64,000 nucleotides of DNA from Rhopalosiphum padi. Its lineage: Eukaryota > Arthropoda > Insecta > Hemiptera > Aphididae. The stretch covers positions 6,170,602-6,234,601 of the forward strand of contig NW_026869996.1 in assembly GCF_020882245.1 (NCBI RefSeq), written 5' to 3'. The notes beneath the pieces were generated by a model. The model made no database searches. It was not told the DNA's origin and worked only from the letters and a program-made list of their open reading frames with translations. Shown in pieces: positions 38,191 through 52,500 of this stretch. Both the position numbers and the translations under genes were made by a program. Position 1 is the first letter of the stretch. Each line of letters opens with the position of its first letter.

Positions 38191-40965
38191 TAAATTAAAT
38201 TTTCACTTAAAATCTGCATGGTTTTATTAAATATACTTAAATACAATTTTTATATGTTAGATTTAAGTTAATAACGCCATAGGTACACCAGAAAACGTAA
38301 TTTAACGTTCTAGGGGTAAAATATATCAATTTCCGCTCAGATTTAGTAAATGACCCTCTTCCCACTACAATTAAATAAATTAAATTTTCACTTAAAATCT
38401 GCATAGTTTTATTTAATATACTTAATTACAATTTTTATATTTTAGATTTAAGTTAATAACCCTATAGGTACACCAGAAAACGTAATTTAACGTTCTAGGG
38501 GTAAAATATATCAATTTCCGCTCAGATTTAATAATTGACCCTTTTCCCACTACAATTAAATAAAAAAAATTTTCACTTTAAAACTAAAGAGTTTTTTTTA
38601 AATATATTAAATTACAATTTTTTAAATATTAGATTTAAGTTAATAACCCCATAGGTGCACCAGAAAACGTTATTTTACATTCTAGGGGTAAAATATTTAA
38701 ATTTCCGCTCAGATTTAGTAAATGACCCTCTTCCCACTACAATTAAATAAATGAAATTTTCACTTAAAATCTGCATGGTTTTATTTAATATACTTAATTA
38801 CAATTTTTTATATGTTAGATTTAAGTTAATAACACCATAGGTGCACCAGAAAACGTAATTTAACGTTCTAGGGGTAAAATATTTCAATTTCCGCTCAGAT
38901 TTAATAATTGACCCTATTCCCACTACAATTAAATAAAAAAAAATTTTCACTTTAAAACTAAAGAGTTTTTTTAAATATATTAAATTACAATTTTTAAATA
39001 TTAGATTTAAGTTAATAACCCCATAGGTGCACCAGAAAACCTAATTTAACGTTCTAGTGGTAAAATATTTCAATTTCCGCTCAGATTTAAAAATTCACCA
39101 TCTTCCCACTTTAGTTAAATAAATGAAATTTTCACTTAAAATCTGCATGGTTTTATTAAATATACTTAAATACAATTTTTATATGTTAGATTTAAGTTAA
39201 TAAACCCATAGGTGCACCAGAAAACGTTATTTTACGTTCTAGGGTTAAAATATTTCAATTTCCGCTCAGATTTAGTAAATGACCCTCTTCCCACTACAAT
39301 TAAATAAATTAAATTTTCACTTAAAATCTGCATAGTTTTATTTAATATACTTAATTACAATTTTTATATGTTAGGTTTAAGTTAATTACCCCATAGGTAC
39401 ACCAAAAAACGTAATTTAACTTTCTAGGGGTAAAATATTTCAATTTCCGCTCAGATTTAATAATTGACCCTTTTCCCACAACAATTAAATAAAAAAAATT
39501 TTCACTTTAAAACTAAAGAGTTTTTTTAAATATATTAAATTACAATTTTTAAATATTAGATATAAGTTAATAAACCCATAGGTGCACCAGAAAACGTTAT
39601 TTTACGTTCTAGGGGTAAAATATTTCAATTTCCGCTCAGATTTAGTAAATGACCCTCTTCCCACTACAATTAAATAAATGAAATTTTCACTTAAAATCTG
39701 CATGGTTTTATTTAATATACTTAATTACAATTTTTATATGTTAGATTTAAGTTAATAACACCATAGGTGCACCAGAAAACGTAATTTAACGTTCTAGGGG
39801 TAAAATATTTCAATTTCCGCTCAGATTTAAAAATTCACCATCTTCCCACTATAGTTAAATAAATGAAATTTTCACTTAAAATCTGCATGGTTTTATTAAA
39901 TATACTTAAATACAATTTTTATATGTTAGATTTAAGTTAATAAACCCATAGGTGCACCAGAAAACGTTATTTTACGTTCTAGGGGTAAAATATTTCAATT
40001 TCCGCTCAGATTTAGTAAATGACCCTCTTCCCACTACAATTAAATAAATGAAATTTTCACTTAAAATCTGCATAGTTTTATTTAATATACTTAATTACAA
40101 TTTTTATATGTTAGGTTTAAGTTAATAACCCCATAGGTACACCAGAAAACGTAATTTAACGTTCTAGGGGTAATATATTTCAATTTCCGCTCAGATTTAA
40201 TAATTGACCCTTTTCCCACAACAATTAAATAAAAAAAAATTTTCACTTTAAAACTAAAGAGTTTTTTTATATATATTAAATTACAATTTTTAAATATTAG
40301 ATTTAAGTTAATAAACCCATAGGTGCACCAGAAAACGTTATTTTACGTTCTAGGGGTAAAATATTTCAATTTCCGCTCAGATTTAGTAAATGACCCTCTT
40401 CCCACTACAATTAAATAAATGAAATTTTCACTTAAAATCTGCATGGTTTTATTTAATATACTTAATTACAATTTTTATATGTTAGATTTAAGTTAATAAC
40501 ACCATAGGTGCACCAGAAAACGTAATTTAACGTTCTAGGGGTAAAATATTTCAATTTCCGCTCAGATTTAATAATTGACCCTATTCCCACTACAATTAAA
40601 TAAAAAAAATTTTCACTTTAAAACTAAAGAGTTTTTTTAAATATATTAAATTACAATTTTTAAATATTAGATTTAAGTTAATAACCCCATAGGTGCACCA
40701 GAAAACGTAATTTAACGTTCTAGGGGTAAAATATGTCAATTTCCGCTCAGATTTAAAAATTCACCATCTTCCACTTTAGTAAAATAAATGAAATTTTCAC
40801 TTAAAATCTGCATGGTTTTATTAAATATACTTAAATACAATTTTTATATGTTAGATTTAAGTTAATAAACCCATAGGTGCACCAGAAAACGTTATTTTAC
40901 GTTCTAGGGTTAAAATATTTCAATTTCCGCTCAGATTTAGTAAATGACCCTCTTCCCACTACAAT
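38191..40965. repeat. 15-monomer HOR, copy 1
   Basis: About 2,776 bp, repeated directly downstream. Anchors are ACGCCATAGG (38276, 41054), ACATTCTAGG (38679, 41455), AAAACCTAATTT (near 39038, 41813), CACCAAAAAACG (near 39401, 42176) and AGATATAAG (39562, 42336). It includes the 880-bp cassette starting with TAATAT at 40174. Confidence 0.8.
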
Positions 40966-43900
40966 TAATAAATTAAATTTTCACTTAAAATCTGCATGGT
41001 TTTATTAAATATACTTAAATACAATTTTTATATGTTAGATTTAAGTTAATAACGCCATAGGTACACCAGAAAACGTAATTTAACGTTCTAGGGGTAAAAT
41101 ATATCAATTTCCGCTCAGATTTAGTAAATGACCCTCTTCCCACTACAATTAAATAAATTAAATTTTCACTTAAAATCTGCATAGTTTTATTTAATATACT
41201 TAATTACAATTTTTATATTTTAGATTTAAGTTAATAACCCTATAGGTACACCAGAAAACGTAATTTAACGTTCTAGGGGTAAAATATATCAATTTCCGCT
41301 CAGATTTAATAATTGACCCTTTTCCCACTACAATTAAATAAAAAAAATTTTCACTTTAAAACTAAAGAGTTTTTTTAAATATATTAAATTACAATTTTTA
41401 AATATTAGATTTAAGTTAATAACCCCATAGGTGCACCAGAAAACGTTATTTTACATTCTAGGGGTAAAATATTTAAATTTCCGCTCAGATTTAGTAAATG
41501 ACCCTCTTCCCACTACAATTAAATAAATGAAATTTTCACTTAAAATCTGCATGGTTTTATTTAATATACTTAATTACAATTTTTATATGTTAGATTTAAG
41601 TTAATAACACCATAGGTGCACCAGAAAACGTAATTTAACGTTCTAGGGGTAAAATATTTCAATTTCCGCTCAGATTTAATAATTGACCCTATTCCCACTA
41701 CAATTAAATAAAAAAAATTTTCACTTTAAAACTAAAGAGTTTTTTTAAATATATTAAATTACAATTTTTAAATATTAGATTTAAGTTAATAACCCCATAG
41801 GTGCACCAGAAAACCTAATTTAACGTTCTAGTGGTAAAATATTTCAATTTCCGCTCAGATTTAAAAATTCACCATCTTCCCACTTTAGTTAAATAAATGA
41901 AATTTTCACTTAAAATCTGCATGGTTTTATTAAATATACTTAAATACAATTTTTATATGTTAGATTTAAGTTAATAAACCCATAGGTGCACCAGAAAACG
42001 TTATTTTACGTTCTAGGGTTAAAATATTTCAATTTCCGCTCAGATTTAGTAAATGACCCTCTTCCCACTACAATTAAATAAATTAAATTTTCACTTAAAA
42101 TCTGCATAGTTTTATTTAATATACTTAATTACAATTTTTATATGTTAGGTTTAAGTTAATTACCCCATAGGTACACCAAAAAACGTAATTTAACTTTCTA
42201 GGGGTAAAATATTTCAATTTCCGCTCAGATTTAATAATTGACCCTTTTCCCACAACAATTAAATAAAAAAAATTTTCACTTTAAAACTAAAGAGTTTTTT
42301 TAAATATATTAAATTACAATTTTTAAATATTAGATATAAGTTAATAAACCCATAGGTGCACCAGAAAACGTTATTTTACGTTCTAGGGGTAAAATATTTC
42401 AATTTCCGCTCAGATTTAGTAAATGACCCTCTTCCCACTACAATTAAATAAATGAAATTTTCACTTAAAATCTGCATGGTTTTATTTAATATACTTAATT
42501 ACAATTTTTATATGTTAGATTTAAGTTAATAACACCATAGGTGCACCAGAAAACGTAATTTAACGTTCTAGGGGTAAAATATTTCAATTTCCGCTCAGAT
42601 TTAAAAATTCACCATCTTCCCACTATAGTTAAATAAATGAAATTTTCACTTAAAATCTGCATGGTTTTATTAAATATACTTAAATACAATTTTTATATGT
42701 TAGATTTAAGTTAATAAACCCATAGGTGCACCAGAAAACGTTATTTTACGTTCTAGGGGTAAAATATTTCAATTTCCGCTCAGATTTAGTAAATGACCCT
42801 CTTCCCACTACAATTAAATAAATGAAATTTTCACTTAAAATCTGCATAGTTTTATTTAATATACTTAATTACAATTTTTATATGTTAGGTTTAAGTTAAT
42901 AACCCCATAGGTACACCAGAAAACGTAATTTAACGTTCTAGGGGTAATATATTTCAATTTCCGCTCAGATTTAATAATTGACCCTTTTCCCACAACAATT
43001 AAATAAAAAAAAATTTTCACTTTAAAACTAAAGAGTTTTTTTATATATATTAAATTACAATTTTTAAATATTAGATTTAAGTTAATAAACCCATAGGTGC
43101 ACCAGAAAACGTTATTTTACGTTCTAGGGGTAAAATATTTCAATTTCCGCTCAGATTTAGTAAATGACCCTCTTCCCACTACAATTAAATAAATGAAATT
43201 TTCACTTAAAATCTGCATGGTTTTATTTAATATACTTAATTACAATTTTTATATGTTAGATTTAAGTTAATAACACCATAGGTGCACCAGAAAACGTAAT
43301 TTAACGTTCTAGGGGTAAAATATTTCAATTTCCGCTCAGATTTAATAATTGACCCTATTCCCACTACAATTAAATAAAAAAAATTTTCACTTTAAAACTA
43401 AAGAGTTTTTTTAAATATATTAAATTACAATTTTTAAATATTAGATTTAAGTTAATAACCCCATAGGTGCACCAGAAAACGTAATTTAACGTTCTAGGGG
43501 TAAAATATGTCAATTTCCGCTCAGATTTAAAAATTCACCATCTTCCACTTTAGTAAAATAAATGAAATTTTCACTTAAAATCTGCATGGTTTTATTAAAT
43601 ATACTTAAATACAATTTTTATATGTTAGATTTAAGTTAATAAACCCATAGGTGCACCAGAAAACGTTATTTTACGTTCTAGGGTTAAAATATTTCAATTT
43701 CCGCTCAGATTTAGTAAATGACCCTCTTCCCACTACAATTAATAAATTAAATTTTCACTTAAAATCTGCATGGTTTTATTAAATATACTTAAATACAATT
43801 TTTATATGTTAGATTTAAGTTAATAACGCCATAGGTACACCAGAAAACGTAATTTAACGTTCTAGGGGTAAAATATATCAATTTCCGCTCAGATTTAGTA

Positions 43901-45490
43901 AATGACCCTCTTCCCACTACAATTAAATAAATTAAATTTTCACTTAAAATCTGCATAGTTTTATTTAATATACTTAATTACAATTTTTATATGTTAGATT
44001 TAAGTTAATAACCCTATAGGTACACCAGAAAACGTAATTTAACGTTCTAGGGGTAAAATATATCAATTTCCGCTCAGATTTAATAATTGACCCTTTTCCC
44101 ACAACAATTAAATAAAAAAAATTTTCACTTTAAAACTAAAGAGTTTTTTTAAATATATTAAATTACAATTTTTAAATATTAGATTTAAGTTAATAAACCC
44201 ATAGGTGCACAAGAAAACGTTATTTTACGTTCTAGGGGTAAAATATTTAAATTTCCGCTCAGATTTAGTAAATGACCCTCTTCCCACTACAATTAAATAA
44301 ATGAAATTTTCACTTAAAATCTGCATGGTTTTATTTAATATACTTAATTACAATTTTTATATGTTAGATTTAAGTTAATAACACCATAGGTGCACCAGAA
44401 AACGTAATTTAACGTTCTAGGGGTAAAATATTTCAATTTCCGCTCAGATTTAATAATTGACCCTATTCCCACTACAATTAAATAAAAAAAATTTTCACTT
44501 TAAAACTAAAGAGTTTTTTTAAATATATTAAATTACAATTTTTAAATATTAGATTTAAGTTAATAACCCCATAGGTGCACCAGAAAACGTAATTTAACGT
44601 TCTAGGGGTAAAATATATCAATTTCCGCTCAGATTTAGTAAATGACCCTCTTCCCACTACAATTAAATAAATTAAATTTTCACTTAAAATCTGCATAGTT
44701 TTATTTAATATACTTAATTACAATTTTTATATGTTAGATTTAAGTTAATAACCCCATAGGTACACCAGAAAACGTAATTTAACGTTATAGGGGTAAAATA
44801 TTTCAATTTCCGCTCAGATTTAATAATTGACCCTTTTCCCACTACAATTAAATAAAAAAAATTTTCACTTTAAAACTAAAGAGTTTTTTTAAATATATTA
44901 AATTACAATTTTTAAATATTAGATTTAAGTTAATAAACCCATAGGTGCACAAGAAAACGTTATTTTACGTTCTAGGGGTAAAATATTTAAATTTCCGCTC
45001 AGAGTTAGTAAATGACCCTCTTCCCACTACAATTAAATAAATTAAATTTTCACTTAAAATCTGCATGGTTTTATTAAATATACTTAAATACAATTTTTAT
45101 ATGTTAGATTTAAGTTAATAACGCCATAGGTACACCAGAAAACGTAATTTAACGTTCTAGGGGTAAAATATATCAATTTCCGCTCAGATTTAGTAAATGA
45201 CCCTCTTCCCACTACAATTAAATAAATTAAATTTTCACTTAAAATCTGCATAGTTTTATTTAATATACTTAATTACAATTTTTATATGTTAGATTTAAGT
45301 TAATAACCCTATAGGTACACCAGAAAACGTAATTTAACGTTCTAGGGGTAAAATATATCAATTTCCGCTCAGATTTAATAATTGACCCTTTTCCCACTAC
45401 AATTAAATAAAAAAAATTTTCACTTTAAAACTAAAGAGTTTTTTTAAATATATTAAATTACAATTTTTAAATATTAGATTTAAGTTAATA
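39545..45490. repeat. Long-range 54-monomer-offset repeat, copy 1
   Basis: About 32 monomers that reappear at 49530-55480 with offsets of 9,985-9,987 bp, checked at seven anchors: 40174, 41054, 42336, 42948, 43828, 44787 and 45123. It overlaps the 15-monomer HOR copies. The match is interrupted only over about 41.79-42.33 kb. Confidence 0.8.
40966..44090. repeat. 15-monomer HOR, copy 2 plus partial third
   Basis: This continues the 15-monomer order (ACGCC at 41054 and 43828, 2,774 bp apart) into the first monomers of a third unit. It then departs: the unit near 44100 reads CCCACAACAA where the 41330 unit reads CCCACTACAA. The next unit has CACAAGAAAAC, as at 35328 and 37361. Confidence 0.75.
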
Positions 45491-48400
45491 ACCCCATAGG
45501 TGCACCAGAAAACGTAATTTAACGTTCTAGGGGTAAAATATATCAATTTCCGCTCAGATTTAAAAATTCACCATCTTCCCACTTTAGTTAAATAAATGAA
45601 ATTTTCACTTAAAATCTGCATGGTTTTATTAAATATACTTAAATACAATTTTTATATGTTAGATTTAAGTTAAAAACCCCATAGGTGCACCAGAAAACGT
45701 AATTTAACGTTCTAGTGGTAAAATATTTCAATTTCCGCTCAGATTTAAAAATTCACCATCTTCCCACTTTAGTTAAATAAATGAAATTTTCACTTAAAAT
45801 CTGCATGGTTTTATTAAATATACTTAAATACAATTTTTATATGTTAGATTTAAGTTAATAAACCCATAGGTGCACCAGAAAACGTTATTTTACGTTCTAG
45901 GGGTAAAATATTTCAATTTCCGCTCAGATTTAGTAAATGACCCTCTTCCCACTACAATTAAATAAATGAAATTTTCACTTAAAATCTGCATAGTTTTATT
46001 TAATATACTTAATTACAATTTTTATATGTTAGATTTAAGTTAATAACACCATAGGTGCACCAGAAAACGTAATTTAACGTTCTAGGGGTAAAATATTTCA
46101 ATTTCCGCTCAGATTTAATAATTGACCCTATTCCCACTACAATTAAATAAAAAAAATTTTCACTTTAAAACTAAAGAGTTTTTTTAAATATATTAAATTA
46201 CAATTTTTAAATATTAGATTTAAGTTAATAACCCCATAGGTGCACCAGAAAACGTAATTTAACGTTCTAGGGGTAAAATATATCAATTTCCGCTCAGATT
46301 TAGTAAATGACCCTCTTCCCACTACAATTAAATAAATTAAATTTTCACTTAAAATCTGCATAGTTTTATTTAATATACTTAATTACAATTTTTATATGTT
46401 AGATTTAAGTTAATAACCCCATAGGTACACCAGAAAACGTAATTTAACGTTCTAGGGGTAAAATATATCAATTTCCGCTCAGATTTAATAATTGACCCTT
46501 TTCCCACTACAATTAAATAAAAAAAATTTTCACTTTAAAACTAAAGAGTTTTTTTAAATATATTAAATTACAATTTTTAAATATTAGATTTAAGTTAATA
46601 ACCCCATAGGTGCACCAGAAAACGTAATTTAACGTTCTAGGGGTAAAATATATCAATTTCCGCTCAGATTTAAAAATTCACCATCTTCCCACTTTAGTTA
46701 AATAAATGAAATTTTCACTTAAAATCTGCATGGTTTTATTAAATATACTTAAATACAATTTTTATATGTTAGATTTAAGTTAAAAACCCCATAGGTGCAC
46801 CAGAAAACGTAATTTAACGTTCTAGTGGTAAAATATTTCAATTTCCGCTCAGATTTAAAAATTAACCATCTTCCCACTTTAGTTAAATAAATGAAATTTT
46901 CACTTAAAATCTGCATGGTTTTATTAAATATACTTAAATACAATTTTTATATGTTAGATTTAAGTTAATAAACCCATAGGTGCACCAGAAAACGTTATTT
47001 TACGTTCTAGGGTTAAAATATTTCAATTTCCGCTCAGATTTAGTAAATGACCCTCTTCCCACTACAATTAAATAAATTAAATTTTCACTTAAAATCTGCA
47101 TAGTTTTATTTAATATACTTAATTACAATTTTTATATGTTAGATTTAAGTTAATAACCCCATAGGTACACCAGAAAACGTAATTTAACGTTCTAGGGGTA
47201 AAATATATCAATTTCCGCTCAGATTTAATAATTGACCCTTTTCCCACTACAATTAAATAAAAAAAATTTTCACTTTAAAACTAAAGAGTTTTTTTAAATA
47301 TATTAAATTACAATTTTTAAATATTAGATTTAAGTTAATAACCCCATAGGTGCACCAGAAAACGTAATTTAACGTTCTAGGGGTAAAATATATCAATTTC
47401 CGCTTAGATTTAAAAATTCACCATCTTCCCACTTTAGTTAAATAAATGAATTTTCACTTAAAATCTGCATGGTTTTATTAAATATACTTAAATACAATTT
47501 TTATATGTTAAATTTAAGTTAATAACCCCATAGGTGCACCAGAAAACGTAATTTAACGTTCTAGGGGTAAAATATTTCAATTTCTGCTCAGATTTAAAAA
47601 TTCACCATCTTCCCACTTTAGTTAAATAAATGAAATTTTCACTTAAAATCTGCATGGTTTTATTAAATATACTTAAATACAATTTTTATATGTTAGATTT
47701 AAGTTAATAAACCCATAGGTGCACCAGAAAACGTTATTTACGTTCTAGGGGTAAAATATTTTAATTTCCGCTCAGATTTAGTAAATGACCCTCTTCCCAC
47801 TACAATTAAATAAATGAAATTTTCACTTAAAATCTGCATAGTTTTATTTAATATACTTAATTACAATTTTTATATGTTAGGTTTAAGTTAATTACCCCAT
47901 AGGTACACCAGAAAACGTAATTTAACGTTCTAGGGGTAAAATATTTCAATTTCCGCTCAGATTTAATAATTGACCCTATTCCCACTACAATTAAATAAAA
48001 AAAATTTTCACTTTAAAACTAAAGAGTTTTTTTAAATATATTAAATTACAATTTTTAAATATTAGATTTAAGTTAATAACCCCATAGGTGCACCAGAAAA
48101 CGTAATTTAACGTTCTAGGGGTAAAATATATCAATTTCCGCTCAGATTTAGTAAATGACCCTCTTCCCACTACAATTAAATAAATTAAATTTTCACTTAA
48201 AATCTGCATAGTTTTATTTAATATACTTAATTACAATTTTTATATGTTAGATTTAAGTTAATAACCCCATAGGTACACCAGAAAACGTAATTTAACGTTA
48301 TAGGGGTAAAATATTTCAATTTCCGCTCAGATTTAATAATTGACCCTTTTCCCACTACAATTAAATAAAAAAAATTTTCACTTTAAAACTAAAGAGTTTT

Positions 48401-49529
48401 TTTAAATATATTAAATTACAATTTTTATATATTAGATTTAAGTTAATAAACCCATAGGTGCACAAGAAAACGTTATTTTACGTTCTAGGGGTAAAATATT
48501 TAAATTTCCGCTCAGATTTAGTAAATGACCCTCTTCCCACTATAGTTAAATAAATGAAATTTTCACTTAAAATCTGCATGGTTTTATTAAATATACTTAA
48601 ATACAATTTTTATATGTTAGATTTAAGTTAATAAACCCATAGGTGCACCAGAAAACGTTATTTTACGTTCTAGGGGTAAAATATTTCAATTTCCGCTCAG
48701 ATTTAGTAAATGACCCTCTTCCCACTACAATTAAATAAATGAAATTTTCACTTAAAATCTGCATAGTTTTATTTAATATACTTAATTACAATTTTTATAT
48801 GTTAGGTTTAAGTTAATAACCCCATAGGTACACCAGAAAACGTAATTTAACGTTCTAGGGGTAATATATTTCAATTTCCGCTCAGATTTAATAATTGACC
48901 CTTTTCCCACAACAATTAAATAAAAAAAATTTTCACTTTAAAACTAAAGAGTTTTTTTATATATATTAAATTACAATTTTTAAATATTAGATTTAAGTTA
49001 ATAAACCCATAGGTGCACCAGAAAACGTTATTTTACGTTCTAGGGGTAAAATATTTCAATTTCCGCTCAGATTTAGTAAATGACCCTCTTCCCACTACAA
49101 TTAAATAAATGAAATTTTCACTTAAAATCTGCATGGTTTTATTTAATATACTTAATTACAATTTTTATATGTTAGATTTAAGTTAATAACACCATAGGTG
49201 CACCAGAAAACGTAATTTAACGTTCTAGGGGTAAAATATTTCAATTTTCGCTCAGATTTAATAATTGACCCTATTCCCACTACAATTAAATAAAAAAAAT
49301 TTTCACTTTAAAACTAAAGAGTTTTTTTAAATATATTAAATTACAATTTTTAAATATTAGATTTAAGTTAATAACCCCATAGGTGCACCAGAAAACGTAA
49401 TTTAACGTTCTAGTGGTAAAATATTTCAATTTCCGCTCAGATTTAAAAATTGACCCTTTTCCCACAACAATTAAATAAAAAAAATTTTCACTTTAAAACT
49501 AAAGAGTTTTTTTAAATATATTAAATTAC
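44091..49529. repeat. Mixed-period satellite region
   Basis: Short-range duplications of several sizes. An L/M pair at 44.37-44.75 kb recurs at 46.04-46.42 kb (1,665 bp, nine monomers) and again near 47.9-48.3 kb. The TTAAAAACCCC junction recurs at 45677 and 46787 (1,110 bp, six monomers). GTTATAGGGG units lie at 44787 and 48300. Single substitutions such as CTGCTCAG (47584) and TTTTCGCTC (49244) are private. The region is all satellite. Confidence 0.75.
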
Positions 49530-52500
49530 AATTTTTAAATATTAGATTTAAGTTAATAAACCCATAGGTGCACCAGAAAACGTTATTTTACGTTCTAGGG
49601 GTAAAATATTTCAATTTCCGCTCAGATTTAGTAAATGACCCTCTTCCCACTACAATTAAATAAATGAAATTTTCACTTAAAATCTGCATGGTTTTATTTA
49701 ATATACTTAATTACAATTTTTATATGTTAGATTTAAGTTAATAACACCATAGGTGCACCAGAAAACGTAATTTAACGTTCTAGGGGTAAAATATTTCAAT
49801 TTCCGCTCAGATTTAAAAATTCACCATCTTCCCACTATAGTTAAATAAATGAAATTTTCACTTAAAATCTGCATGGTTTTATTAAATATACTTAAATACA
49901 ATTTTTATATGTTAGATTTAAGTTAATAAACCCATAGGTGCACCAGAAAACGTTATTTTACGTTCTAGGGGTAAAATATTTCAATTTCCGCTCAGATTTA
50001 GTAAATGACCCTCTTCCCACTACAATTAAATAAATGAAATTTTCACTTAAAATCTGCATAGTTTTATTTAATATACTTAATTACAATTTTTATATGTTAG
50101 GTTTAAGTTAATAACCCCATAGGTACACCAGAAAACGTAATTTAACGTTCTAGGGGTAATATATTTCAATTTCCGCTCAGATTTAATAATTGACCCTTTT
50201 CCCACAACAATTAAATAAAAAAAAATTTTCACTTTAAAACTAAAGAGTTTTTTTATATATATTAAATTACAATTTTTAAATATTAGATTTAAGTTAATAA
50301 ACCCATAGGTGCACCAGAAAACGTTATTTTACGTTCTAGGGGTAAAATATTTCAATTTCCGCTCAGATTTAGTAAATGACCCTCTTCCCACTACAATTAA
50401 ATAAATGAAATTTTCACTTAAAATCTGCATGGTTTTATTTAATATACTTAATTACAATTTTTATATGTTAGATTTAAGTTAATAACACCATAGGTGCACC
50501 AGAAAACGTAATTTAACGTTCTAGGGGTAAAATATTTCAATTTCCGCTCAGATTTAATAATTGACCCTATTCCCACTACAATTAAATAAAAAAAATTTTC
50601 ACTTTAAAACTAAAGAGTTTTTTTAAATATATTAAATTACAATTTTTAAATATTAGATTTAAGTTAATAACCCCATAGGTGCACCAGAAAACGTAATTTA
50701 ACGTTCTAGGGGTAAAATATGTCAATTTCCGCTCAGATTTAAAAATTCACCATCTTCCACTTTAGTAAAATAAATGAAATTTTCACTTAAAATCTGCATG
50801 GTTTTATTAAATATACTTAAATACAATTTTTATATGTTAGATTTAAGTTAATAAACCCATAGGTGCACCAGAAAACGTTATTTTACGTTCTAGGGTTAAA
50901 ATATTTCAATTTCCGCTCAGATTTAGTAAATGACCCTCTTCCCACTACAATTAATAAATTAAATTTTCACTTAAAATCTGCATGGTTTTATTAAATATAC
51001 TTAAATACAATTTTTATATGTTAGATTTAAGTTAATAACGCCATAGGTACACCAGAAAACGTAATTTAACGTTCTAGGGGTAAAATATATCAATTTCCGC
51101 TCAGATTTAGTAAATGACCCTCTTCCCACTACAATTAAATAAATTAAATTTTCACTTAAAATCTGCATAGTTTTATTTAATATACTTAATTACAATTTTT
51201 ATATGTTAGATTTAAGTTAATAACCCTATAGGTACACCAGAAAACGTAATTTAACGTTCTAGGGGTAAAATATATCAATTTCCGCTCAGATTTAATAATT
51301 GACCCTTTTCCCACAACAATTAAATAAAAAAAATTTTCACTTTAAAACTAAAGAGTTTTTTTAAATATATTAAATTACAATTTTTAAATATTAGATTTAA
51401 GTTAATAAACCCATAGGTGCACAAGAAAACGTTATTTTACGTTCTAGGGGTAAAATATTTAAATTTCCGCTCAGATTTAGTAAATGACCCTCTTCCCACT
51501 ACAATTAAATAAATGAAATTTTCACTTAAAATCTGCATGGTTTTATTTAATATACTTAATTACAATTTTTATATGTTAGATTTAAGTTAATAACACCATA
51601 GGTGCACCAGAAAACGTAATTTAACGTTCTAGGGGTAAAATATTTCAATTTCCGCTCAGATTTAATAATTGACCCTATTCCCACTACAATTAAATAAAAA
51701 AAATTTTCACTTTAAAACTAAAGAGTTTTTTTAAATATATTAAATTACAATTTTTAAATATTAGATTTAAGTTAATAAACCCATAGGTGCACCTGAAAAC
51801 ATTATTTACGTTCTAGGGGTAAAATATTTCAATTTCCGCTCAGATTTAAAAATTCACCATCTTCCCACTTTAGTTAAATAAATGAAATTTTCACTTAAAA
51901 TCTGCATGGTTTATTAAATATACTTAAATACAATTTTTATATGTTAGATTTAAGTTAAAAACCCCATAGGTGCACCAGAAAACGTAATTTAACGTTCTAG
52001 GGGTAAAATATTTCAATTTCCGCTCAGATTTAATAATTGACCCTATTCCCACTACAATTAAATAAAAAAAATTTTCACTTTAAAACTAAAGAGTTTTTTT
52101 AAATATATTAAATTACAATTTTTAAATATTAGATTTAAGTTAATAACCCCATAGGTGCACCAGAAAACGTAATTTAACGTTCTAGTGGTAAAATATTTCA
52201 ATTTCCGCTCAGATTTAAAAATTGACCCTTTTCCCACAACAATTAAATAAAAAAAAATTTTCACTTTAAAACTAAAGAGTTTTTTTAAATATATTAAATT
52301 ACAATTTTTAAATATTAGATATAAGTTAATAAACCCCATAGGTGCACCAGAAAACGTTATTTTACGTTCTAGGGGTAAAATATTTCAATTTCCGCTCAGA
52401 TTTAGTAAATGACCCTCTTCCCACTACAATTAAATAAATGAAATTTTCACTTAAAATCTGCATGGTTTTATTTAATATACTTAATTACAATTTTTATATG

